DNA from: Acidobacteriota bacterium
GTDB taxonomy: Bacteria > Acidobacteriota > Thermoanaerobaculia > Multivoradales > Multivoraceae
Assembly (NCBI GenBank): GCA_026708285.1
Contig: JAPOVF010000354.1
Span: 1-52,250 of the forward strand
DNA length: 52,250 nucleotides
Direction of reading: 5' to 3'
The notes beneath the pieces are model-generated. The model was not told where the DNA came from. It worked only from the letters and a program-made list of their open reading frames with translations, and did no database searches. Of this stretch, positions 34,650 through 42,643 are shown in pieces. A program made the position numbers and the translations under genes. Numbering within the stretch: the first letter of the stretch is position 1; every line of letters begins with the position of its first letter.

Positions 34650-35236
34650 TGCGCCGGCTGCCCGGAACCGCCGCTCTGGCCGCCGTCCTGATCCTGCTCG
34701 GCTGCCGCGGCATGTCCTCGCCCTTCCCGCCGATCCACCCGAATCCGAACATGGACTACCAGGAGCGCTACGACCCGCAGGAGTCGAGCAGTTTCTTCTA
34801 CGACGGGATGGCGATGCGCCAGCCGGTCGCGGGCACCGTGGCGCGGGGACAGCTCAACGTCGATCACCGCCTGCTCTTCGGCCGCGACGACGAGGGCTAC
34901 TTCCTGGACTCCTCCCCCGTCCCGGCGACCGACGCGGTGCTGGCCAGGGGCAGAGATCGCTACGCCATCTACTGCCAGCCCTGCCACGACGAGCGCGGCA
35001 CCGGCCAGGGCATCCTGTTCGAGCGGGCGGCCACGCCCACGGCCTCGCTTCACGACGAGCGGATCGCGGCCTACAACGACGGCCGCATGTACGACGTGAT
35101 CACGAACGGCGTCGGCCTGATGGCGGGCTACCGCTATCCGCTGACCGTCGAGGACCGCTGGGCGGTTGTCGCCTACGTCCGGGAGTTGCAGGAAGAACGT
35201 CGGACGTTGCAGGCGGAGCGTGACGCCCGCCAGTAG
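34649..35236 (+). CDS. actE: ActE-like mono-heme cytochrome c lipoprotein
   Basis: A 195-aa lipoprotein: LILLGC lipobox with Cys near residue 19, then MDYQERYDPQESSSFF and PVAGTVARG, sequences typical of ActE, and a single heme motif C109-Q-P-C-H113 (YAIYCQPCHDERGTGQG). In ACIII this subunit anchors to the complex and relays electrons. Its position directly after ActB, without ActC or ActD between, is unusual. The GTG start of the next gene follows 22 nt after the stop. Sure of the fold; the ActE name rests on context and the N-terminal motif. Confidence 0.85.
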   Translation: MRRLPGTAALAAVLILLGCRGMSSPFPPIHPNPNMDYQERYDPQESSSFFYDGMAMRQPVAGTVARGQLNVDHRLLFGRDDEGYFLDSSPVPATDAVLARGRDRYAIYCQPCHDERGTGQGILFERAATPTASLHDERIAAYNDGRMYDVITNGVGLMAGYRYPLTVEDRWAVVAYVRELQEERRTLQAERDARQ

Positions 35237-35257
35237 CGGCGCCGGAGTGAAGAGCCA

Positions 35258-37192
35258 GTGAGTAGAAACAAGATCCTCTTCGGAATCGGCGTTCTGGCCT
35301 TCGTGTCGGTGATCGTCACTGTGCGCCTGGGTGGCTTCCTGGTGGACAACGAGTATCGCCAGCCGGAGCGGCAGGTCGCCGTCGAGGAAGCGACCGGCGA
35401 AGCGGAGGCGACACCGCGCCAGCAAGGCATCGCGGACGAGCAGGCCGCCGACGAGGCGGAAGCGAGGGCCAGGCCGTACGTGGAGGCGGAGTACCGCGCG
35501 GTCCCCTTCGTCGGCAGCCGGGTGACGGTCTGGGTGCTGGCGCAACTCCACCTGCTGTTCGCGGCCTTCGTGCTCGCCGTGCCCATTTTCGCCTTCATCA
35601 TCGAGTTCATCGGCTACGTCACCGGCGAAAAGCGTTACGACCGGCTGGCCTACGAGTTCACCAAGCTGCTCTCCGTTTCGTTCTCGATGACCGCCACCTT
35701 CGGGGCGTTCCTGACCTTCGCGTTGATCATCCTCTACCCGAAGTTCACGAACTACCTGATGCACATCTTCTCGCCGACGTTCCTGCCGTACGTCCTGCTG
35801 TTCTTCCTGGAAGCGCTCTTCCTCTACAGCTACTACTACGGCTGGGGCAAGTTCGGTCCGAAGATGCACCTCTTCCTCGGCTTCATGCTGAACGTGGTCG
35901 GCACCGCGATCATGTTCATCGCCAACGCCTGGCTCACCTTCATGATGTCGCCCGGCAAGCGGGAGGACGTCGACGGCGACGGGATCCCGGACTTCGTCTC
36001 GGCCGTTTCGGAGAGCGGCGCCCTGCTGAGTCTCCGGGACGCGTTCTTCAACTTCACCTGGATGCCGATCAACATCCACCGGATCATCGCCAACGTCGCC
36101 TTCGGCGGCTCGATCGCCGCCGCCTATGCCGCCTTCCGCTACCTCCAGGCCAGGAACGACGAGGACAGGGCCCACTTCGACTGGATGGGCTACGTCGGCA
36201 ACTTCGTCGCCATCATCGCCTTCCTGCCGCTGCCATTCGCCGGCTACTACCTCGCCGCCGAGATCTACGCCTTCAGCCAGACCCTGGGCGTCCAGATGAT
36301 GGGCGGCACCTTCTCCTGGCTGTTCGTGCTCCAGGCCGCGCTGATCGGCAACCTGTTCCTGGGGGCGAACTACTACCTGTGGCTCGGCATGGGCCGGATC
36401 GAAGGCACCGCCCACTTCCATCGGTTCATCAAGTGGCTGCTCATCGCGATCGCGCTCTGCTTCGCGGTCTGGGCGACCCCCCGCTACGCGATCGCGTCCG
36501 TGTCCGAGATCGCCGCGATGGGCGGCAGCAGCCATCCGCAACTCTCCTACCTCGGGCAGATGTCGGCCAAGAACACGGCGGTCAACATCCTGATCCTGTC
36601 CACCTACATGAGCTTCCTGCTCTACCGGCGGACCGGCAAGACATCGATCCACCCGCAGAGGCAGCTTCTCGCCCGCACACAAGTGATCATCTTCGCGGCC
36701 GCCGCGGCCCTGGTCATCTTCTTCGGTGTCTTCGGCTACCACCAGAGCGTCGACGCGGCGACCCGGATCCGGTTCGCGATACCGCAGGTTTACTCGGTGC
36801 TGGCAGCGATGGTCGCGATCACCGTGATCGACCTGCCCCTGTATCGGAACGCCCGCCAGACGGGTGAAACGCAGTGGGGCAGGATGCCCGCGGTCTCGCA
36901 GTACGCCCTGATCTTCATCGCGCTCAGCTTCACCTGGCTGATGGGGTTGATGGGCTACGTCCGCTCCGGACTGCGGCAGGAGTGGCACGTCTACGGCGTG
37001 GTGCTCGACACCTCCCCCGACGCCTACACGCCGACGCTCGGCTTCGCCACCCAGATCGTCTCGGTCACCGTGCTCATCTTCTTCGGCTTGATCGGCGTCG
37101 TCTTCTGGCTCAGCAGTCTGAGCGGCAAGAAGGCATGGGAACCCAAGTCGGCCGTCGAGGCCGACCGGCTCGGGGAGGGACACGCGGCATGA
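35258..37192 (+). CDS. CydA-like (cytochrome bd superfamily) 14-TM membrane subunit
   Basis: A 644-aa membrane protein with about 14 hydrophobic helices, longer than standard CydA (about 520 aa, 9 TM). The bd core is recognisable: H98 (VLAQLHLLFAAF) fits the heme b595/d ligand, E185 (FFLEALFLYSYYYGW) the glutamate of helix 3, and H274 (NIHRIIANVAFGG) the b558 ligand. The quinol-binding Q-loop motif (GRQPW type) is absent. A DxDxDG loop (D237-D245) sits between TM5 and TM6. Gene order puts it where ActC/ActF quinol-binding subunits would be, so it may be the membrane module of this complex, taking electrons from cytochromes c rather than quinol. Function inferred. Confidence 0.82.
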   Translation: MSRNKILFGIGVLAFVSVIVTVRLGGFLVDNEYRQPERQVAVEEATGEAEATPRQQGIADEQAADEAEARARPYVEAEYRAVPFVGSRVTVWVLAQLHLLFAAFVLAVPIFAFIIEFIGYVTGEKRYDRLAYEFTKLLSVSFSMTATFGAFLTFALIILYPKFTNYLMHIFSPTFLPYVLLFFLEALFLYSYYYGWGKFGPKMHLFLGFMLNVVGTAIMFIANAWLTFMMSPGKREDVDGDGIPDFVSAVSESGALLSLRDAFFNFTWMPINIHRIIANVAFGGSIAAAYAAFRYLQARNDEDRAHFDWMGYVGNFVAIIAFLPLPFAGYYLAAEIYAFSQTLGVQMMGGTFSWLFVLQAALIGNLFLGANYYLWLGMGRIEGTAHFHRFIKWLLIAIALCFAVWATPRYAIASVSEIAAMGGSSHPQLSYLGQMSAKNTAVNILILSTYMSFLLYRRTGKTSIHPQRQLLARTQVIIFAAAAALVIFFGVFGYHQSVDAATRIRFAIPQVYSVLAAMVAITVIDLPLYRNARQTGETQWGRMPAVSQYALIFIALSFTWLMGLMGYVRSGLRQEWHVYGVVLDTSPDAYTPTLGFATQIVSVTVLIFFGLIGVVFWLSSLSGKKAWEPKSAVEADRLGEGHAA

Positions 37193-37674
37193 AGCTGTCC
37201 GTCCCGATGCCGGTCAAGATGGTCCTGCTGGTGCTCGGCACCACGGCCTTCTACATGTATCTCGGTCAGATCGTGCCCCAGAAGGAGGAGCACCCGCCGC
37301 CTCCCGTCCTGATCAGCGATGACATGACGACCGAGGACCTGGTGGAGATCGGCAGGGAGCTGGCCGAAGGCAAGGGGCAGTGCCTGGCCGCCTGCCACAA
37401 CATCGGTTCCAGCGGGCCGAGCCGGTATCCGGATCTCGGAGGCATCGGGGAGCGTGCCGCGACGACAATCGAAGGACTGTCGGACATCGAGTATCTGGCC
37501 CAGTCCTTGTACGAGCCTTCGGCATATGTCGTTCCCGGTTACGAGGACGGCATGCAGCCGATGAACGAGCCGCCGATCAGTCTCTCGGACGACGAGATCA
37601 GGGCCGTCGTCGCCTGGCTGCAGAGTCTCGGCAGTACGCCGACCGTCACCCTTGAAACGGAGCTTGGTTACTAG
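37189..37674 (+). CDS. Membrane-anchored cytochrome c with a CX3CH heme motif
   Basis: A 161-aa protein with one N-terminal helix (about 9-26) and a small cytochrome c fold. The heme site reads C65-L-A-A-C69-H70, three residues between the cysteines rather than two. The rest is normal for a class I cytochrome, including a distal-side methionine in GMQPMNEP and a terminal helix (DDEIRAVVAWLQSLG). The ATG overlaps the stop of the CydA-like gene (ATGA), so it probably belongs to the same complex. The extra residue may alter attachment or require a tolerant heme lyase. The translation in this frame is unambiguous. Confidence 0.85.
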   Translation: MKLSVPMPVKMVLLVLGTTAFYMYLGQIVPQKEEHPPPPVLISDDMTTEDLVEIGRELAEGKGQCLAACHNIGSSGPSRYPDLGGIGERAATTIEGLSDIEYLAQSLYEPSAYVVPGYEDGMQPMNEPPISLSDDEIRAVVAWLQSLGSTPTVTLETELGY

Positions 37675-37794
37675 CGCCGGTCTTCGGAACTTCCTGAAGC
37701 AATGAGGAACACCCGCCAGCCAACCGCTGTTCTAACGAGTAGCCGCACCCGCGGCAGCGGACAACCTGCCCCCGCACTCTCCCGGAACTGATTC
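37675..37794 (+). other. 120-nt gap inside the respiratory operon
   Basis: The longest gap within the operon. It contains no ORF start with a ribosome site and no convincing promoter. A small imperfect hairpin (CTTC...GAAG around 37681-37698) is the only structure seen. It could mark a processing site or a sub-operon boundary. Confidence 0.3.
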
Positions 37795-38613
37795 ATGTAC
37801 GGACTCAACCTGGTCGTCGTCCTTCCCCTCGTCGCCGTCGCCGGCGTGCTCGTCTGGCGGCGGGCGAATACGTTGACCTGGCTCCTGTTCAGCCTGATCG
37901 GGCTGTGGGCGTTCTTCAAGTTCGGCTTCATCGTGCCGATCCCGCAGTCCGTCGCCACGATCTACCTCGGGATCACCGGCCTCGCGCTCGTCTGCTACGC
38001 CTCCTCCAGCCGCGAGCGGTTGGCGGAGACGGTTCAACCGATCGTGCGCCTGATCGTGGAGCCGCGGTACCGCCTCGCCCTGGCCGGACTCCTCATCGCC
38101 TTGCCGGCGCTCGCCGCCTACAACGTCTACGCCGACCTGACCGCGCCGCTCGAAGCACCGGGCTTCGGCCGGGAGATCCACCCGCCGCCGCCGACGGAAC
38201 TCACGGTCCATGACGAGACGCTCGACATGGCGACGGCCGACAACCCCTACCTCCACTACCACGAGGACGATCCCGAGGCCTACGAGCAGCACCTCGAGAA
38301 CGGCCGCCGCATCTACTACGAGAACTGCTTCTGGTGCCACGGCGACGGCATGGGCGGCGACGGCATGTTCGCCCATGGACTGAATCCGGTACCCAGCAAC
38401 TTCAACGACGTCGGCACGTTGCCGATCCTGCAGTCCTCCTACGTGCACTGGCGGATCGCCAAGGGCGCACCCGGTCTCCCGGCCGGCGGCACTCCCTGGG
38501 ACAGCGCGATGCCGGCCTGGGAGAAGTTCCTGACCACCGAGGAGATGTGGGACGTCAACCTGTTCATCTACGACTTCAACGGCTACCAGCCGCGCGCCCT
38601 GGGGCAGCACTGA
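37795..38613 (+). CDS. Membrane cytochrome c with four N-terminal helices
   Basis: A 272-aa protein. Four hydrophobic helices fill residues about 3-125. A periplasmic domain then carries one heme motif C178-F-W-C-H182 and a distal methionine region (PWDSAMPAWEKFL). The polytopic anchor is unlike ordinary mono-heme cytochromes. The ATG at 37795 follows the 120-nt gap and lacks a good ribosome site. The stop overlaps the next start by 1 nt (TGATG), linking it to the diheme/EB_dh-like protein. Probably an electron-relay subunit of the same complex. Confidence 0.82.
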   Translation: MYGLNLVVVLPLVAVAGVLVWRRANTLTWLLFSLIGLWAFFKFGFIVPIPQSVATIYLGITGLALVCYASSSRERLAETVQPIVRLIVEPRYRLALAGLLIALPALAAYNVYADLTAPLEAPGFGREIHPPPPTELTVHDETLDMATADNPYLHYHEDDPEAYEQHLENGRRIYYENCFWCHGDGMGGDGMFAHGLNPVPSNFNDVGTLPILQSSYVHWRIAKGAPGLPAGGTPWDSAMPAWEKFLTTEEMWDVNLFIYDFNGYQPRALGQH

Positions 38614-40412
38614 TGACCGCCTGCATCAGGAAGGGCATCGCCGCCGCCTTCGCCGCGCTTCTGGTCGCGCCCGCCGCCGCCCAGGTCGACCTCGGCACGG
38701 AAGAGCAGCGCGCCGCCGGCAAGGTCGTCTACGACAAGTACTGCGGCCAGTGCCACGGCGACGCCGGCGACGGCTACGGTTACGCCACCCCGCGGGTGCA
38801 GCCGAAGCCGCGTGACTTCACGACCGGCAAGTACAAGTTCCGCACGACGCCGAACGGCATGCTGCCCTCGGACGACGACCTGCGCCGGATCATCGAGATC
38901 GGAGCCCCCTACACGTCGATGCCGGGCTGGCCGAACCTGACCAGCACCGAGATTCAGAACGTCATCTACTACATCAAGTCCTTCTCGCCCGACTTCGAGA
39001 ATCCGGACCGCTACGGCGAGCCGATCGACATCCCCCGGCCGCTCGAATCGACGGCGGAGTCGATCGCCCGTGGACGGGTCGTCTACGAGGAGCAGGGCTG
39101 CGCCGCCTGCCACGGCGACGTCGGACGCGGCGACGGTCCCTCGGCTCCGACCCTGGTCGACGACGCGGGCGACCACATCCGGGCCGCCGACCTGACCCAG
39201 CGCTGGACCTACCGCGGCGGGCCCACCAAGGAAGACATCTACCGCACCTTCTCCACCGGGCTCAACGGCACGCCGATGCCCTCCTACGCGGACTCGCTCG
39301 AAGTCGAGGATCGCCAGCACCTGGTGAACTACGTCTACTCCCTTGGAGAAGCCGACGACCCGAACTACGGCACCCTGATCACCGCCGCCTGGACCGAGGA
39401 GGCGATCGATCTCCAGGACACCGAAGCGCTCGACACCCTCTTCGAGACCGCGCCGATGACGCGCTTCCCGCTGATCGGCCAGATCACGGAACCGGGACGG
39501 AACTTCTATCCCTCCGCGACGTCCATCGAGGCTCAGGCCGTCTACAACCGGGGCGAGATCGCCTTCCGCGTGCGCTGGAACGACCTGCGCGCCGACAACA
39601 CGGGCAGGAACAACCCGAGCCTGGAAGTGCCGATGTGGGACGAGGACAACGACATCGTGGCAACGGGAGACGAAGGCGACGACGGCGGCTTCTTCGGCGT
39701 CGAGGAGGCGCCCGCGGACGATGCCGGCTTCTTCGGCGTCGAGGAAGTGGAACCCCAGGACGACGCCAGCTTCTTCGGCGTCGAGACGGTGGACGACAGC
39801 GCCGACGACTTCTTCGGCACGGGCGACGACTTCTTCGGCGCCGGCGAGGCCGCAAGTGACGGCGCCGAGTTCTCGGACGCCGTCGCGCTCCAGTTCCCGG
39901 CCTCCCTGGCGCCCGAGGACACTCCCCAGCTCAAGCCGTACTTCCTGTTGGGCGATGCGCAGAACCCCGTCGACCTGTGGTTCGTCAACCTGACCTACGG
40001 TGTCGCGGACACCTTCCGGGGCCGCGGCAGCGAGGCGATCGAGCCGACCGAGGCCGACATCGTCGAGGCGGTCACTTCCTACGACCAGGGCGAGTGGACC
40101 GTGACCTTCAAGCGGCGCCGGGCGTCCCGCGCCGGCGTCAGCTTCGCCGAACAGCAGTACACCCCGATCGCCTTCAGCGTCTGGGACGGCTTCAACCGCG
40201 AACGCGGCAACAAGCGGGCCCTGTCATCCTGGTTCTACGTCTACACCGAGCCCAGCGTGCAGCAGACCGCCACCATTCCGATGCTGCGCGCGGCGCTCAT
40301 CGTGCTCGCGATCGAACTGCTCATCGTGTTCCTGGTTCGCCGGCGGGCGCGCCAGGGAACGGCCGAGGAAAGCGCCGGCGGCCTGACCGGCACCGAGGCC
40401 CCCGCCGTCTGA
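38613..40412 (+). CDS. Diheme cytochrome c fused to an ethylbenzene-dehydrogenase-gamma-like heme domain, with FFG repeats
   Basis: A 599-aa exported protein with a signal peptide (cleaved after APAAAQ, residue 24 or so). Two class I cytochrome c domains have C44-G-Q-C-H48 and C163-A-A-C-H167. Residues about 265-555 resemble the EB_dh/NxrC/DdhC gamma domain that binds a b heme. This domain is interrupted by an acidic stretch with FFG at 360, 373, 387, 400 and 407. A C-terminal membrane anchor follows (about 565-585, MLRAALIVLAIELLIVFLV). The frame is open earlier, but the ATG at 38613 overlaps the preceding stop and starts the signal peptide. Such gamma subunits pass electrons between Mo/W enzymes and cytochromes; no Mo catalytic subunit other than ActB is here. 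Confidence 0.82.
   Translation: MTACIRKGIAAAFAALLVAPAAAQVDLGTEEQRAAGKVVYDKYCGQCHGDAGDGYGYATPRVQPKPRDFTTGKYKFRTTPNGMLPSDDDLRRIIEIGAPYTSMPGWPNLTSTEIQNVIYYIKSFSPDFENPDRYGEPIDIPRPLESTAESIARGRVVYEEQGCAACHGDVGRGDGPSAPTLVDDAGDHIRAADLTQRWTYRGGPTKEDIYRTFSTGLNGTPMPSYADSLEVEDRQHLVNYVYSLGEADDPNYGTLITAAWTEEAIDLQDTEALDTLFETAPMTRFPLIGQITEPGRNFYPSATSIEAQAVYNRGEIAFRVRWNDLRADNTGRNNPSLEVPMWDEDNDIVATGDEGDDGGFFGVEEAPADDAGFFGVEEVEPQDDASFFGVETVDDSADDFFGTGDDFFGAGEAASDGAEFSDAVALQFPASLAPEDTPQLKPYFLLGDAQNPVDLWFVNLTYGVADTFRGRGSEAIEPTEADIVEAVTSYDQGEWTVTFKRRRASRAGVSFAEQQYTPIAFSVWDGFNRERGNKRALSSWFYVYTEPSVQQTATIPMLRAALIVLAIELLIVFLVRRRARQGTAEESAGGLTGTEAPAV
39690..39839 (+). repeat. Five FFG repeats in an acidic linker (protein-level tandem repeat)
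   Basis: TTCTTCGGC occurs at 39690, 39729, 39771, 39810 and 39831, in frame, spaced 39, 42, 39 and 21 nt. The first three repeats share FFGVE followed by Asp/Glu/Ala-rich sequence. The spacing suggests recent expansion of a 13-14 residue unit inside the EB_dh-like domain. Confidence 0.8.
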
Positions 40413-40477
40413 CCTGAGCTTTCTCGATACCGACCGAATCTCTGACCCGACACTCCGTCAACACAAGAGACATCACC

Positions 40478-42643
40478 ATGTACAAGACGATCTACGTCCC
40501 CGTCGACAACTCGGACTACTCGAACCAGGCGATCGCTTCGGCGGTCGAGCTGGGCCGCAGGTTCGACTCCACGATGGTCGGCTGCCACGTCTACGCGGCC
40601 AGCATGCACGACTACCGGTTCAAGCAGATGGAGTACACCCTGCCGGACGAGTACCTGGAAGAGACAGAACTCGACCGCCAGCGGAAGATCCACGACTCGC
40701 TCATCACGATGGGGCTGGAGCTCATCTCCGAGAGCTACCTCGAGCCGATGAAGGCGACTTGCTCTGACGCCGGACTCGAGTTCGAGCCGAAGATGATGGA
40801 CGGCAAGCACCACGTCGAGATCGTCCGCGACATCCGCGAGTCCGGCTACGACCTGACCGTGCTCGGAGTGATGGGCATCGGCCGCGTCCGCGACACGCAG
40901 ATCGGCTCGGTGTGCGAGCGGGTCGCTCGCACCGCCGATCGGGACGTGCTGGTCATCAAGCACCTCCCGGCGAAGTCCGGGGCCACGAACGGCAACGGCA
41001 ACGGACACGGCCAGCAGGCGGAGGCCGACGGCCGCGACACGATCCTGGTCGGCGTCGACGGTTCGCCCCAGTCCTTCGGCGCGCTGATGACCGCGATCGA
41101 CCTGGCGAAGACCTTCGGCAAGAAGGTCGAGGCGATCTCGGTCTACGACCCGTACCTCCACTACTCGGTGTTCAAGGGCGTGGTCAACGTGCTGACCGAG
41201 CGCGCGGCGAAGATCTTCCGCTTCGAGGAGCAGAACCAGCTCCACGAGGAGATCATCGACACCGGCCTGGCGCAGATCTACCAGTCCCACCTGGATGTCG
41301 CCGAGACGATGGCGAGGGAAGTCGACGTCGAGCTGACGAAGACCCTGCTCGACGGCAAGGCGTTCCAGAAGGTCCTCGACCACGCCCGCAAGAGCGATCC
41401 CTGGATGCTCGTCATCGGCCGCGTCGGTGTTCACAGCGACGAGGGCGAGTCCGGCCTCGGCAGCAACGCCGAGAACCTGCTCCGGACCTGTCCGTGCGAC
41501 CTGCTCCTCACCACCCGTCTCGAGTACCCGGAACTCGACGTCAAGGCCGAGGAGAGCATTCGCTGGACCCCCGAGGCCGAGGAGCGCTTCACGCGCGTTC
41601 CGGAACAGGTGCGCGGCATCGCCCGCACCGCCCTCTACCGCCTGGCGGTCGAACAGGGTCACAGCGTGATCTCGAGCGACGTGCTCGACGAGGCGATGGA
41701 CCGCTACATGCCGAAGTACACCGCCCGCGAGACGGAAGCTCTGGCCGAGCAGGTCGCCCTGCAGCTCGCACGCAGCCGGCCCACGTTCATCTGCAGGAAG
41801 TGCGGCGTCACCTCGGCCGAGCCGGATCCGGTGCGCTGCGGCGTCTGCGGCGGTGACTCCTTCGAGCAGATCACGGAGGAGATGCTCGACCGCATCGCCG
41901 AGATGGAGGGGGGGCTCGAGGTCGAGACGACCTACGACGGCCGCAAACTGAAGTGGACCGCCGACGCCCGCCTGGCGCTCAAGACGATCGAGGACGCCTA
42001 CCGCCGCCGCCGCGCCAAGGCGCGGATCGAGAAGAAGGCGCGGATGAGCAAGCTGCCCACCGTCACCTTCGAGTTCGCCCGCGTGATGATCGAGGATGAG
42101 ACCGGCGAGCCGGTGACGATCGAGGCCCGCGAGAGGGCGACCGAGGCCAACGGGAGCAGCGGCGGCGAAGCGCCCGCGGACGAGCGCAAGCTGATCGCCC
42201 GCGACGGCGACCGCGTGCCGCTCCTCTCGAACCACGAGTGGACTGCCGAAGCCGTCGAGCGCATCCTCCGGGTTCCGGCCGGCTTCATGCGGGACCGCAC
42301 CCAGGAGCGCGTCGAACTCGTGGCCCGCGAGAAGCACGTCTCCCGGATCGGCATCAAGACGGTCGAAGAGGGCATCGAACTCGGCCGCAAGCTGATGGAG
42401 CAGATGATCGCGGCCTACGAGCTCGACAAGAAGGACGAGTCGCCTGGCCAGGAGGTCGCCAAGGCCGAAGCGCAAGCCGCAACCGCGGCCGGCAGGTGCC
42501 CCTTCTCCGCTCTCGCCGAAGCCGGCGCAAGCGAAGCGCAGGTCGAGGCGGCGAAGGACGCGAAGGCCGGCACCTACCTGAACGAGGTCGGCCTGATGTC
42601 GGCGCTCGACGAGAAGCGCAAGGCCGGCGAACCGGAAGCCTGA
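40478..42643 (+). CDS. Tandem universal stress protein fused to PCP_red-like and zinc-ribbon modules
   Basis: A 721-aa soluble protein. USP domain 1 (about 1-165) opens MYKTIYVPVDNSDYS; USP domain 2 (about 188-350) opens ILVGVDGSPQSF. A PCP_red-like module follows (about 361-412, WTPEAEERFTRVPEQVRG). Next is a zinc ribbon with C439-x2-C442 and C454-x2-C457, a divergent W-T-A-D-A-R module near 493, another PCP_red-like module (about 588-640, WTAEAVERILRVP), and a tail with C674-P-F-S. It follows the respiratory operon by 65 nt. PCP_red is known as the C-terminal domain of light-independent protochlorophyllide reductase ChlB. Role here unknown; an assembly or regulatory factor is a guess. Confidence 0.82.
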   Translation: MYKTIYVPVDNSDYSNQAIASAVELGRRFDSTMVGCHVYAASMHDYRFKQMEYTLPDEYLEETELDRQRKIHDSLITMGLELISESYLEPMKATCSDAGLEFEPKMMDGKHHVEIVRDIRESGYDLTVLGVMGIGRVRDTQIGSVCERVARTADRDVLVIKHLPAKSGATNGNGNGHGQQAEADGRDTILVGVDGSPQSFGALMTAIDLAKTFGKKVEAISVYDPYLHYSVFKGVVNVLTERAAKIFRFEEQNQLHEEIIDTGLAQIYQSHLDVAETMAREVDVELTKTLLDGKAFQKVLDHARKSDPWMLVIGRVGVHSDEGESGLGSNAENLLRTCPCDLLLTTRLEYPELDVKAEESIRWTPEAEERFTRVPEQVRGIARTALYRLAVEQGHSVISSDVLDEAMDRYMPKYTARETEALAEQVALQLARSRPTFICRKCGVTSAEPDPVRCGVCGGDSFEQITEEMLDRIAEMEGGLEVETTYDGRKLKWTADARLALKTIEDAYRRRRAKARIEKKARMSKLPTVTFEFARVMIEDETGEPVTIEARERATEANGSSGGEAPADERKLIARDGDRVPLLSNHEWTAEAVERILRVPAGFMRDRTQERVELVAREKHVSRIGIKTVEEGIELGRKLMEQMIAAYELDKKDESPGQEVAKAEAQAATAAGRCPFSALAEAGASEAQVEAAKDAKAGTYLNEVGLMSALDEKRKAGEPEA

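Noticed and set aside
34604-37183. An 859-codon open frame on the minus strand opposite the ActE-like and CydA-like genes.
   Set aside because: The translation is highly charged and repetitive, the typical antisense image of a membrane protein gene. It has no start signal and conflicts with the operon.
30739-37192. Interpreting the locus as nitrite oxidoreductase or another Mo-enzyme cluster because of the MopB fold and EB_dh-type subunit.
   Set aside because: The MopB protein has the ActB layout, fused to the iron-sulfur domain and next to a pentaheme ActA, and no NxrA/NxrB-type catalytic pair is present.
38334-38612. N-terminal extension of the diheme/EB_dh-like protein upstream of 38613.
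   Set aside because: The extension lies in another frame of the membrane cytochrome gene and would bury the signal peptide.
39660-39870. The FFG-repeat region as a DNA-level element (recombination site or CRISPR-like repeat).
   Set aside because: Spacing is always a multiple of three, similarity is at protein level and the frame stays open, so it is a coding repeat.
40241-42475. A 744-codon open frame on the minus strand opposite the USP/PCP_red gene.
   Set aside because: Low-complexity, Leu/Asp/Arg/Val-rich translation without motifs; the plus strand carries clear USP domains and cysteine knuckles.
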